Assembly: GCA_043742705.1 (NCBI GenBank)
Contig: JAYTXY010000034.1
Span: forward strand, 1-30,035
From: JAPLDA01 sp043742705
Lineage (GTDB): Bacteria > Bacteroidota > Bacteroidia > AKYH767-A > 2013-40CM-41-45
Direction: 5' to 3'
Length of the DNA: 30,035 bases
Shown here one piece after another: positions 17,999-25,394 of the stretch. A model generated the notes under the pieces. The model ran no database searches. It was given only the letters and a program-made list of their open reading frames with translations, and was not told where the DNA came from. The translations under genes and the position numbers were made by a program. Every line of letters begins with the position of its first letter. Position 1 is the stretch's first letter.

Positions 17999-18174
17999 GA
18001 CAGAAAAAGATAAAGGTTGAAATTAAAATATCAGCAAGCAAATTTCAATTTAAAAAGCGAGAAAGAAAAGTCAAATGTTTCGATGCGATAATTAATCTTC
18101 GAACAAAGGTTTTCCATGAACAAAATCTGACTCCATTGAAGTTGTATTTCAGACAAAAATGTGCATAAAAATTT

Positions 18175-18182
18175 TATCTTTG
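18175..18182 (+). promoter_or_regulatory. Candidate -7 box (TATCTTTG) of the T9SS cargo gene
   Basis: TATCTTTG matches the Bacteroidota -7 consensus TAnnTTTG exactly and lies 23 bp before the ATG at 18206. I find no convincing TTTG about 20 bp further upstream. The position argues against the in-frame GTG at 18161 as start, since that would lie upstream of the transcript. Confidence 0.5.
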
Positions 18183-18205
18183 ACGAGGGTCCATTCAGAG
18201 GTGAC

Positions 18206-20251
18206 ATGAACAAAAAGATATTCTTTATAATTATTATTTCCAGATTTTTATTCCTTGGAGTAAATGCAGAGGCTCAATGGCAGCAAACTAATGGTCCATA
18301 TGGGGGAATTATTAATTGCCTAGCTACTTCCGGAACAAGCATCTTTGCAGGGACAAATGGTGGAGGTGTTTTTTTCTCTTCAGACAATGGCTCTAATTGG
18401 ACAGCTAAAAACAATGGCTTAACCAGTGCTTTTATTAATGCAATTGCTATCAGCGGGACAAACATTTTTGCAGGGACCGTAACTGGCGTCTTTTTATCTT
18501 CAAACAACGGCAACAGCTGGATAGCAGTAAATAGTGGTTTAACAAATTCATTTATCCAATCAATAGGGATAGTGGGAACTAACATTTTTGCCGGAACGTC
18601 TAATAGTGGCGTGTTTTTATCGACCAATAGTGGCAGCAGTTGGATCGCCATGAATCATGGTCTGCCGAATAATTGCGGGATTAACGGATTTGCAATCAAT
18701 GGGATAAATATATTTGCAGCGACTTATAGCGGTGTATTTTTATCTTCTGACACAGGTGCTAATTGGACACCAGTCAACAATGGTCTGACAAATCCTCTCA
18801 TAAAAACCTTGGTGATTGATGGTGCTAATTTCTTTGCCGGAACCAACAATGGAGTATTTTTATCTTCAAGCAACGGAAGTAATTGGGTTCCTATAAGTAA
18901 TGGTCTCACAAATTCTCTTATCCATTCTTTAACCGTAAGTGGGTCGACTATTTTTGCAGGTACAAACAACGGAATATTTTTTTCAACAAATAATGGTAGC
19001 AATTGGGCTCCTGCGAACAATGGGTTGACTAATTCTGAAGTCCTTTCATTAGCAAATATTGGAACAAATATTTTCGCCGGTAGCAATGGCGGAGGAGTGT
19101 TCTTATCAAATAATAACGGTAACAGTTGGGCTTCGGTAAATGATGGTTTAACAATTTCCTATGTTTTGTCATTGGCCATTAATGGACCCGACATTTTTGC
19201 TTCGGCTTTAGGAGGCGGGGTGTTTCGGACAAATAATAATGGTAACAGCTGGACTTCGATTAATAACGGATTGCCCACGTCATATCTCTCTACATTGTCC
19301 ATTAGCGGGGCAAATGTTTTAGTTGGCGGCAGTGGTGGTGCCTTCCTATCTGCTAATAATGGTAATAATTGGACGGCAATAAATAATGGTCTGTTAAATG
19401 GAACAATCTCATCTTTGGCGACACAAGGAGTGAACCTTTTTGCAGGACAGAATGGCGCAGGTGTATTTCTATCGAAGGATGACGGTGCTAATTGGACAGT
19501 GATGAATAATGGCTTAACGAATATAAATATTTATTCCTTAGGTATCAATGGAACAAATGTATTTGCAGGGACTGCAAACGGTGGCGCTTTTTTTTCTTCT
19601 GACACTGGAGGCAATTGGACGGCAATAAACAACGGCTTTACGAATTCCGGTGTTCATGCATTTGGATTCTTTGGAACAAATGTTTTTGCAGGTACAAATA
19701 GTGGAGTCTTTAGATCTAATAATAACGGCAACAATTGGGTGGCTGCAAACAATGGATTACCCAATGCTCCCAATATCAGTATCTCTTGCTTTGCTGTCGT
19801 TGGAACAACTATTTTTTCAGGTTCCGGCTATGGCGTCTTTTTATCCAGCGACAGTGGAAGCAACTGGACATCGGTTAATACAGGTTTACCAACAGGAACA
19901 CTTGTATATTCATTTGTTATTGAAGGGCAAACCATTTATGCCTCAACTATGCGAAACGGAGTTTGGAAACGGGCGTTGTCTGAAGTTCTTGGAATTGAAA
20001 AAACAGATAACGCTATTCATCTTTCAGTTTATCCAAATCCATTTAATAATAAAGTGTTGTTAAGTTTTCCGGAAAACAAAAATGAAAAAGCAATGCTTAA
20101 AGTTTTTGATTCGCTTGGGGAGTTAGTCTTTTCTAAAACTATTTTACAAACCAACCAGGAAGTGGATTTGTCTTTTCTTTCGCAAGGAGTTTATACAATT
20201 TCAATTCAAACGAAAGAGCGAAGTTTTTCGGAGAAGATTGTGAAGATGTAA
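18206..20251 (+). CDS. T9SS-secreted repeat protein, predicted double seven-bladed propeller
   Basis: The start is ATG 18206 (681 residues), preceded by AGAGGTG and giving a signal peptide that ends near AEAQ. The body consists of about 14 units of roughly 40 residues (about 25-590), each with IFAGTxxGVF followed by SSxNGxxWxxxNNGLT; the S-x-D/N-x-G-x-x-W part resembles BNR/Asp-box sialidase repeats. Fourteen units would fit two seven-bladed beta propellers. The last about 80 residues are a type A T9SS sorting domain: LSVYPNPFNNKVLLSF, LKVFDSLGELVF, VDLSFLSQGVYTISI and the ending SEKIVKM. The protein is therefore probably exported by the type IX system and anchored or released at the surface. 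No catalytic motif is visible, so adhesion or binding is a guess. The repeats are Asn/Gly-rich and similar at the DNA level, which allows repeat-number change. Confidence 0.88.
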   Translation: MNKKIFFIIIISRFLFLGVNAEAQWQQTNGPYGGIINCLATSGTSIFAGTNGGGVFFSSDNGSNWTAKNNGLTSAFINAIAISGTNIFAGTVTGVFLSSNNGNSWIAVNSGLTNSFIQSIGIVGTNIFAGTSNSGVFLSTNSGSSWIAMNHGLPNNCGINGFAINGINIFAATYSGVFLSSDTGANWTPVNNGLTNPLIKTLVIDGANFFAGTNNGVFLSSSNGSNWVPISNGLTNSLIHSLTVSGSTIFAGTNNGIFFSTNNGSNWAPANNGLTNSEVLSLANIGTNIFAGSNGGGVFLSNNNGNSWASVNDGLTISYVLSLAINGPDIFASALGGGVFRTNNNGNSWTSINNGLPTSYLSTLSISGANVLVGGSGGAFLSANNGNNWTAINNGLLNGTISSLATQGVNLFAGQNGAGVFLSKDDGANWTVMNNGLTNINIYSLGINGTNVFAGTANGGAFFSSDTGGNWTAINNGFTNSGVHAFGFFGTNVFAGTNSGVFRSNNNGNNWVAANNGLPNAPNISISCFAVVGTTIFSGSGYGVFLSSDSGSNWTSVNTGLPTGTLVYSFVIEGQTIYASTMRNGVWKRALSEVLGIEKTDNAIHLSVYPNPFNNKVLLSFPENKNEKAMLKVFDSLGELVFSKTILQTNQEVDLSFLSQGVYTISIQTKERSFSEKIVKM

Positions 20252-20260
20252 ATTCTTTAC

Positions 20261-20316
20261 CGCAACCTGTCAGGTCGCGCAGCACCTGACAGGTTGAAGA
20301 AACCGAGAAGGTTGCG
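20261..20316. terminator. Hairpin between convergent genes, possible bidirectional terminator or dispersed repeat
   Basis: AACCTGTCAGGT (20264-20275) and ACCTGACAGGTT (20284-20295) form a perfect 12-bp stem with an 8-nt loop. A second, mutually exclusive pairing joins CGCAACCT (20261-20268) to AGGTTGCG (20309-20316). It lies in the 80-bp gap between the T9SS gene and the convergent adenylyltransferase gene. No T-run flanks the stem, so it may equally be a dispersed repeat. Confidence 0.6.
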
Positions 20317-20331
20317 AAAATGCAAACTAAG

Positions 20332-20829
20332 TTATTTGCTGTTCCGGATTTTCTCCTCAATCTTCGAAGTAGAATAGCCCGGAAGAAATTCAATCGTTTT
20401 TACTTTCCCGCCTTTTGCAGTTACTACATCGTAACCAACAATTTCCTCCGCTTTGTAATCTGCGCCTTTTACCAATACATCAGGTTGCACAAGCTTGATC
20501 AGTTCATACGGAGTTGGTTCATCAAATAAAATTACTGCATCCGTAAATCGCAGTGAAGCAAGAATCATCGAACGCTGTTCTTCATTGTTGATCGGGCGAT
20601 GCGGACCTTTTAAATTGGATGTTGATTTATCGGTATTCACTCCGATGACTAAAACATCTCCTTCCTTTGCAGCTTTGCTGAGATAATCAATGTGACCGAG
20701 ATGAAGGATATCAAAACAACCGTTTGTGAAAACAATTTTCTTTGACAAAATCCTCCACACTGAAAGTTGCCTTTTTAAATTTTCAGTATCAAAAATTTTT
20801 GAGCGGATCGGATCAAGTGGTGCCTGCAT
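20332..20829 (-). CDS. rfaE2: D-glycero-beta-D-manno-heptose 1-phosphate adenylyltransferase (RfaE2/HldE C-terminal type)
   Basis: A 165-residue cytidylyltransferase-fold enzyme. The family activates heptose-1-phosphate with ATP to ADP-heptose for lipopolysaccharide core. The signature is FTNGCFDILHLGHIDYLSKA, with the HxGH motif at His43-His46, followed by VIGVNTDKSTSNLKG and RPINNEEQRSMILASL, and a C-terminal GYSTSKIEEKI. It corresponds only to the adenylyltransferase half of the bifunctional HldE, so the kinase would be a separate gene, as is common in Bacteroidota. The ATG overlaps the end of the upstream UPF0104-type gene by 17 bp, indicating a shared transcript. Other nucleotidyltransferases of this fold (for example glycerol-3-phosphate cytidylyltransferase) are less likely given the KGPHRPINNEEQR stretch. 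Confidence 0.88.
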   Translation of the reverse strand: MQAPLDPIRSKIFDTENLKRQLSVWRILSKKIVFTNGCFDILHLGHIDYLSKAAKEGDVLVIGVNTDKSTSNLKGPHRPINNEEQRSMILASLRFTDAVILFDEPTPYELIKLVQPDVLVKGADYKAEEIVGYDVVTAKGGKVKTIEFLPGYSTSKIEEKIRNSK

Positions 20830-21829
20830 GAGTTGTTTTTTTGCCCGCGAAAAAAAGCATCGCGAAGGAAATGGTTCCCAGCAAAATTACAAGTATTGTT
20901 TGAGTTGAGTGCAATAAAGTTGCAAAAGCAATTCCGTGCTCATGCGGAATGGAATACAACAAAAGTCCTTGTGAAATGAGCAAATGAAAAACACCGATTC
21001 CGCCCTGCACAGGAGCCGACATACTCATTCCTCCAACTGACAGGATGAACAATCCTGCTCTCCAGCCGAGATGGTTGGTGGCCGGCAAGGCAAACAAGCA
21101 TACGTATGATGAAAAGAAATAAAGCACCCAGATAAATACCGAGTGAAACACAAAAGCCCACGGGCGTTTTATGTTTCTCACCGATTTCAATCCTTCAAGA
21201 ATTCCCTTTAACAAGGCGACCAGTTTGGAAATGAAACCATGCTTGCCCGAATTTTTTCTGAGCATTCTGATGAACACAATTACCAAAACAATTAAGACCA
21301 ATCCGATTGCAATAAACAAAGGCGAACCCATTGCATGATTCAGCTTGTCTTTTAGCGGAGCAAGCAGATTATCGTACAGAAAATTTCCAAGTCGTTCGTA
21401 TTCAAAAATAGCAGTGAGTAAAAAACAGATGAGCAGGCTGATCACGTCAATAACGCGTTCTACAATCACTGTTCCCAGCAACACATCAAACGGAACTTTT
21501 TCCGCTTTGCTTAACGAGCCGCAACGTGTTACTTCACCAAGTCTTGGCAAAGCAAGATTTGCAAAGTAGCCAATGAGCACAGCGTATGTAGTGTTTTTAA
21601 GTTTGGGTTTAAAGCCGAGCGGTTCTATCAAAATGTTCCACCTGTATGCGCGGCTTACAAAAGCAATTACTGAACAAAGTATTGAAATACTCATCCAGAA
21701 AATGTCGGTTTGTTTGATTTCATTGAATGCACTTTTTAAATCGACTCCTTTAAAAGCAAGAAAAAGGAGTGCGATCCCGATACCCAAAAAGAGGGTATAT
21801 TTTATGACTGAAAAAAGTTTTGTCTTCAC
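20813..21829 (-). CDS. UPF0104 / lysylphosphatidylglycerol synthase transmembrane-domain family protein
   Basis: A 338-residue polytopic membrane protein with about seven or eight helices (first about 8-26, then about 43-60, and a dense set from about 115 to 325). Family features are SRAYRWNILIEPLGFKPKLKNT, the segment GYFANLALPRLGEVTRCGSLSKAEKVP, and GGMSMSAPVQGGIGVFHLLIS near the C-terminus. This is the membrane (flippase-like) part of the MprF family without the aminoacyl-transferase domain, so it should not be called a lysyltransferase. Some homologues are thought to move lipids across the inner membrane; the substrate here is unknown. It overlaps the heptose adenylyltransferase gene by 17 bp, which suggests an envelope role. 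Confidence 0.85.
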   Translation of the reverse strand: MKTKLFSVIKYTLFLGIGIALLFLAFKGVDLKSAFNEIKQTDIFWMSISILCSVIAFVSRAYRWNILIEPLGFKPKLKNTTYAVLIGYFANLALPRLGEVTRCGSLSKAEKVPFDVLLGTVIVERVIDVISLLICFLLTAIFEYERLGNFLYDNLLAPLKDKLNHAMGSPLFIAIGLVLIVLVIVFIRMLRKNSGKHGFISKLVALLKGILEGLKSVRNIKRPWAFVFHSVFIWVLYFFSSYVCLFALPATNHLGWRAGLFILSVGGMSMSAPVQGGIGVFHLLISQGLLLYSIPHEHGIAFATLLHSTQTILVILLGTISFAMLFFAGKKTTHAGTT

Positions 21830-21940
21830 AGAAATACGATTGCCGTTCGTTTTACTGCTTCTGAAAATAAAGGTTTGGAAGAACCTGATTAAATTTTTCT
21901 TTTATAAACTTCAAAAGGGGTTTAAACATTGCTCAAAACC

Positions 21941-22020
21941 CTTAGTGTTTCTTGGTGCCCTCAGTGTCTGAGTGGTTATATTTTTACCACTAAGACACGA
22001 AGAACACTTAGATTCACAAA
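21941..22020. repeat. Imperfect inverted repeat (CACTAAGACAC family)
   Basis: In the 219-bp gap between panC and the UPF0104-type gene, GTGTCTGAGTGGT (21964-21976) pairs with ACCACTAAGACAC (21986-21998) with one mismatch, across a 9-nt loop rich in T. The outer parts CTTAGTGTTTCTT (21941-21953) and GAACACTTAG (22002-22011) extend it with a bulge. It may mark the end of panC transcripts. The remaining part of the gap shows no gene. Confidence 0.6.
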
Positions 22021-22048
22021 GAATTATTTATAATTAAGTTTTTTCTAG

Positions 22049-22897
22049 TTATCGAATCGGAACATTGTCGATCAACCGAACCTTTCCCAATTTTACAGCA
22101 GCAAAACTCCGGATAGGTTTTGAAAAATTCCAATCCGAAACTGATTGCAGTGTTTCTTCTTCTGCAATTTCCAGGTATTCGACCTGCATCATTCCTGATT
22201 GTTGAATCATTTCGATCGCACGTTGAACGATTTCATTCATAGTATGTTCTTTCCAGTGATCACGAATAAAAAATAATACTTTTGAAATTTTCGAGGCTTC
22301 TTCTCTTTCTTCTTTTGACAAAAGTGTGTTTCGTGAACTCATTGCCAGTCCGCTGCTTTCTCTCATCGTGGGGCAACCGACAATTTTGATTGGAGCATTT
22401 ATCTTCTTTACCAATTCACGGATAACAGCAAGTTGCTGAAAATCCTTTTCTCCAAAATAAGCTGCATCCGGATTTACAATCCTGAAAAGTTTTGACACCA
22501 CTTGTGCGACTCCATTAAAATGTCCGGGACGATGTTTTCCTTCCATCACTTTTTCAAGAATACCAAAGTCATAAGCTGGAGTATCAGTATCGTGAGCCGG
22601 ATAAATTTCATCCGTGGAAGGAAAAAAAAGAATGTCAGTTTTGACCTTATCCAATTGAACCTTATCAGTTTCAATTGTTCTTGGGTAATTTTTAAGGTCA
22701 TCAGGATTGTTGAACTGAGTCGGGTTTACAAAAATGCTGGCAACAACGCAGTCGTTTTCCCCTTTTGCTCGTTCGATCAAAGAAAGATGTCCGTCATGCA
22801 ATGCTCCCATCGTGGGAACGAAACCGATGCTGGAATTTAATGCCTTTTTCTCTGAAAGAACAGCTATTAAATCTTTCTTTTTATCAAAAACGATCAT
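22049..22897 (-). CDS. panC: Pantothenate synthetase
   Basis: PanC condenses pantoate with beta-alanine using ATP, the last step of pantothenate (vitamin B5) synthesis in the cytoplasm. The 282 residues are family length. The HIGH-type ATP site is VPTMGALHDGHLSLIERA with His34 and His37. Further family motifs are SIFVNPTQFNNPDDLKNYPRT, GHFNGVAQVVSKLF, DAAYFGEKDFQQLAVI and SGLAMSSRNTLL (KMSKS-like). The ATG start yields the expected short lead-in before the first strand. panD and panB are not adjacent. It is divergent from the glycogen-synthase-like gene across a 229-bp gap; I recall the same pairing in other Bacteroidota but could not verify it here. Confidence 0.97.
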   Translation of the reverse strand: MIVFDKKKDLIAVLSEKKALNSSIGFVPTMGALHDGHLSLIERAKGENDCVVASIFVNPTQFNNPDDLKNYPRTIETDKVQLDKVKTDILFFPSTDEIYPAHDTDTPAYDFGILEKVMEGKHRPGHFNGVAQVVSKLFRIVNPDAAYFGEKDFQQLAVIRELVKKINAPIKIVGCPTMRESSGLAMSSRNTLLSKEEREEASKISKVLFFIRDHWKEHTMNEIVQRAIEMIQQSGMMQVEYLEIAEEETLQSVSDWNFSKPIRSFAAVKLGKVRLIDNVPIR

Positions 22898-23067
22898 TTT
22901 CGGCTCTTAAGTCGTCAAATATGACTATTTATTATCAAAAAGCTTCTGTAATTTATTAAAAGATCAAATAAATACATGATGCTTTTAGTATCAATGATTT
23001 ACAAAATTCAAATGAAGCATTGCAGCTTGTCATTATCATCCGGAAACCCAAAGTCTATTGTTAATTT

Positions 23068-23099
23068 TTTGAGCCATAGCGGAATTCTTTGTATCTTTG
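23068..23099 (+). promoter_or_regulatory. Bacteroidota-type promoter before the glycogen-synthase-like / DUF4270 / glmS unit
   Basis: TTTG (23068-23071), a 20-bp spacer and TATCTTTG (23092-23099) match the Bacteroidota primary-sigma consensus (TTTG, N19-21, TAnnTTTG) exactly. The -7 box ends 27 bp before the ATG at 23127. This is the clearest promoter in the window. It probably drives the three plus-strand genes up to 27236. Confidence 0.75.
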
Positions 23100-23126
23100 C
23101 GTACCTAAAATCAAATCCCCCTATCC

Positions 23127-23966
23127 ATGAAAAAACCAAAAGTTTTGTTTGTTTCCCAGGAGATTATGCCGTTTCTCGAAGTGACAGAAATATCAAAGGT
23201 GGCAAGACAACTTCCACAAGGAATTCAGGAAAGCGGGAAAGAAATCCGAACTTTTATGCCTCGTTTCGGACTGATTAATGAAAGAAGAAATCAATTGCAC
23301 GAAGTAATTCGGTTATCAGGAATGAATCTCATCATTGACGATACCGATCATCCACTCATTATTAAGGTTGCTTCGATTCAGAGTGCGCGTATGCAGGTTT
23401 ACTTTATCGACAACGAAGAATATTTTCAGCGTAAAATGGTGTTTCATGACGCCAAAAAGAAGTTTTACAAAGACAACGAAGACAGAATGATTTTCTTCTG
23501 CCGCGGTGTTTTGGAAACTGTTAAGAAATTAGGTTGGGCTCCCGACATTATTCATTGTCACGGCTGGATGACGAGTTTGATTCCGTTTTTTGTTAAGACC
23601 AGCTACAAGGACGATCCGATGTTTAAGAATTCAAAAGTTGTTTATTCTCACTATCACCAGGATATGGAAGAGGAATTCAGCCCTGCCATTACCAAAAAAC
23701 TTAAGATGGATGGAATTACCAACGATGATCTGAAATATTTCAAAGATCCTACGATGGTGAACATCAGTCTCGCTGCTATGAAAATGAGTGATGCAATTGT
23801 TCGCGGCAGCGCTGACAAGCACACTTCAATTGACAACTTCCTGAAAAAAGTTAACAAACCTGTTCTTGCTCATTCTCCGATTGACGAAGATGAAAACTTC
23901 GTTACTGCGCATTCTGATTTTTATGACGAAATCTTAGAACAGGAATCAGCAGTACTTGTTGACTAA
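23127..23966 (+). CDS. Glycogen/starch synthase-like protein, N-terminal GT5 domain only
   Basis: The 279-residue product resembles only the N-terminal Rossmann domain of GlgA-type glycosyltransferases (Glyco_transf_5): KPKVLFVSQEIMPFLEV at the start, IRTFMPRFGLINERRNQLHE, MQVYFIDNEEYFQRK, FFCRGVLETVKKLGWAPDII, and HCHGWMTSLIPFF. It differs from a working glycogen synthase in two ways. The ADP-glucose-binding loop KxGGL near the N-terminus is replaced by EVTEISKVARQLP, and the whole C-terminal GT-B domain is missing. The gene is intact, with a strong promoter, so it looks like a retained protein of other function rather than a fragment. The DUF4270 gene starts one base after its stop and glmS follows, pointing to one operon. 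Calling it glycogen synthase would be over-annotation. Confidence 0.8.
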   Translation: MKKPKVLFVSQEIMPFLEVTEISKVARQLPQGIQESGKEIRTFMPRFGLINERRNQLHEVIRLSGMNLIIDDTDHPLIIKVASIQSARMQVYFIDNEEYFQRKMVFHDAKKKFYKDNEDRMIFFCRGVLETVKKLGWAPDIIHCHGWMTSLIPFFVKTSYKDDPMFKNSKVVYSHYHQDMEEEFSPAITKKLKMDGITNDDLKYFKDPTMVNISLAAMKMSDAIVRGSADKHTSIDNFLKKVNKPVLAHSPIDEDENFVTAHSDFYDEILEQESAVLVD

Positions 23967-23967
23967 T

Positions 23968-25383
23968 ATGGAGAACACTTCGTCTTCTGAAATTTCCTCA
24001 GGGAGATTTTTCAGGAAAATTCAATTTCTTTCTAAACACATTTTTGTAAATATTTCCTCCGCGTTCTCGTGGAGGAAGTATTTTTTAGGAGCAGTGTGTT
24101 TTTCACTTCTTGCCGTTTTTATTTCTTCTTGTAAAGATCCCGAAGAATTAGGGCTTGAAGTGCAACCAACTTCCGACCAGCTTTCTGTTATCAATACTGA
24201 TACGGCTTCCTTGATTACCACAACAGTGAAGGAAGACACACTACTCGGTAAAGGTGTAACATATCAACTACTCGGTAGTTGTAACGATCCTGTTTTCGGG
24301 CGAAGTGATGCCAGTTTCTACGGACAGGTTGTATTGGGACTCTCTCCTGTTTTGGGAGCTTCCGGTGATGTGCTTGTCGCTGACTCATTGGTTCTTTCGA
24401 TGACTTATGCAGGTTATTATGGAGATACTTCTTCTGCACAAATCGCTCATGTTTACAGAATAACTCAGGATTTTCTCTCTGACAGTGCGTATTACACGAA
24501 CAAGACGTTCACGGATGATGGTGTTGATCTTGCCTCCGGATATTCTTTCATTCCGAGTCCTTTAACACATGTAAGTATTAATTCCGTTGATCAACCTGGT
24601 CAGCTAAGAATTCCTCTTTCCATGTCGCTTGCAACTGAATTACTTTCCTTAAACGGAGGATCTAATTTCGCTGACAACTCTGCATGGGTGAATTATTTTA
24701 AAGGACTCTATGTGAAAACGGATCCTGAAAATGTTTCCGGCAAAGGAGCAATTTCTTATTTCGATTTAACCAGTGCGTATTCAAAGTTGACGCTGTACTT
24801 TCACAATGTAACGACTGCAAAAGATTCGTTGCATTATGATTTTTACTTTTCAAACACACAGACTGTCAATCACCACGAACATTTCTACAACGGTACTGCC
24901 ACGGACGTTGGCCATCAGCTAATGGATCCGACATTTAATGATTCGTTGAATTACATTCAGTCGATGGCAGGAGTAAAAACGAAGATCACGCTTCCTTACC
25001 TAAATCATTTTACCGATTCGGGAAGTATCGTTATTAATAAAGCTGAATTGGATATTACAGTTCAAGCCGGTGATGTTGGTCTTTATACTCAACCGTCACG
25101 GCTTTTTCTTGTTGCTATCGATTCGGCCGGACAATCGAATTTCCCCGCAGATTATTTTGAAGGTGCCAGTTATTTCGGAGGAGGTCTCAGTTCAACTAAC
25201 CGTACCTACAAGTTCAACATTGCGCGTCAACTTCAAAAGATCATCGATGGTAAAATTGCAGATTATGGTTTTTACCTTGTTGTTACAGGTTCTGTCGTGC
25301 AGGGAAACAGAGTTGTCATCGGAAGTTCAAAGAACACAACTTATCCCATGAAGTTGCGTTTATTCTATACCAAACTACACTAA
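23968..25383 (+). CDS. DUF4270 family lipoprotein
   Basis: I choose ATG 23968 (471 residues), which follows the upstream stop by one base; an in-frame TTG at 23956 would overlap that gene. After an unusually long polar N-terminus of about 36 residues comes a hydrophobic segment (YFLGAVCFSLLAVFISSC) ending in a lipobox with Cys55, then KDPEELGLEVQPTSDQLSV, typical of DUF4270 proteins. The rest is beta-rich, with DTASLITTTVKEDTLLGKGVT, LLGSCNDPVFGRSDASFYGQ and a C-terminal KNTTYPMKLRLFYTK in outline. DUF4270 proteins are Bacteroidota envelope lipoproteins of unknown role. glmS starts 11 bp downstream, so it likely shares the transcript with it and with the glycogen-synthase-like gene. Confidence 0.85.
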   Translation: MENTSSSEISSGRFFRKIQFLSKHIFVNISSAFSWRKYFLGAVCFSLLAVFISSCKDPEELGLEVQPTSDQLSVINTDTASLITTTVKEDTLLGKGVTYQLLGSCNDPVFGRSDASFYGQVVLGLSPVLGASGDVLVADSLVLSMTYAGYYGDTSSAQIAHVYRITQDFLSDSAYYTNKTFTDDGVDLASGYSFIPSPLTHVSINSVDQPGQLRIPLSMSLATELLSLNGGSNFADNSAWVNYFKGLYVKTDPENVSGKGAISYFDLTSAYSKLTLYFHNVTTAKDSLHYDFYFSNTQTVNHHEHFYNGTATDVGHQLMDPTFNDSLNYIQSMAGVKTKITLPYLNHFTDSGSIVINKAELDITVQAGDVGLYTQPSRLFLVAIDSAGQSNFPADYFEGASYFGGGLSSTNRTYKFNIARQLQKIIDGKIADYGFYLVVTGSVVQGNRVVIGSSKNTTYPMKLRLFYTKLH

Positions 25384-25394
25384 ACCCTTCTGCC

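Noticed and set aside
18161..18205. GTG start 15 codons upstream for the T9SS cargo
   Set aside because: It lies before an exact TATCTTTG -7 box and spoils the signal peptide; ATG 18206 is preferred.
18274..19086. Minus-strand open frames of 120-125 codons opposite the T9SS gene
   Set aside because: Their own repeats (VPAKMLVP, VKPLF) are simply the antisense of the propeller repeats.
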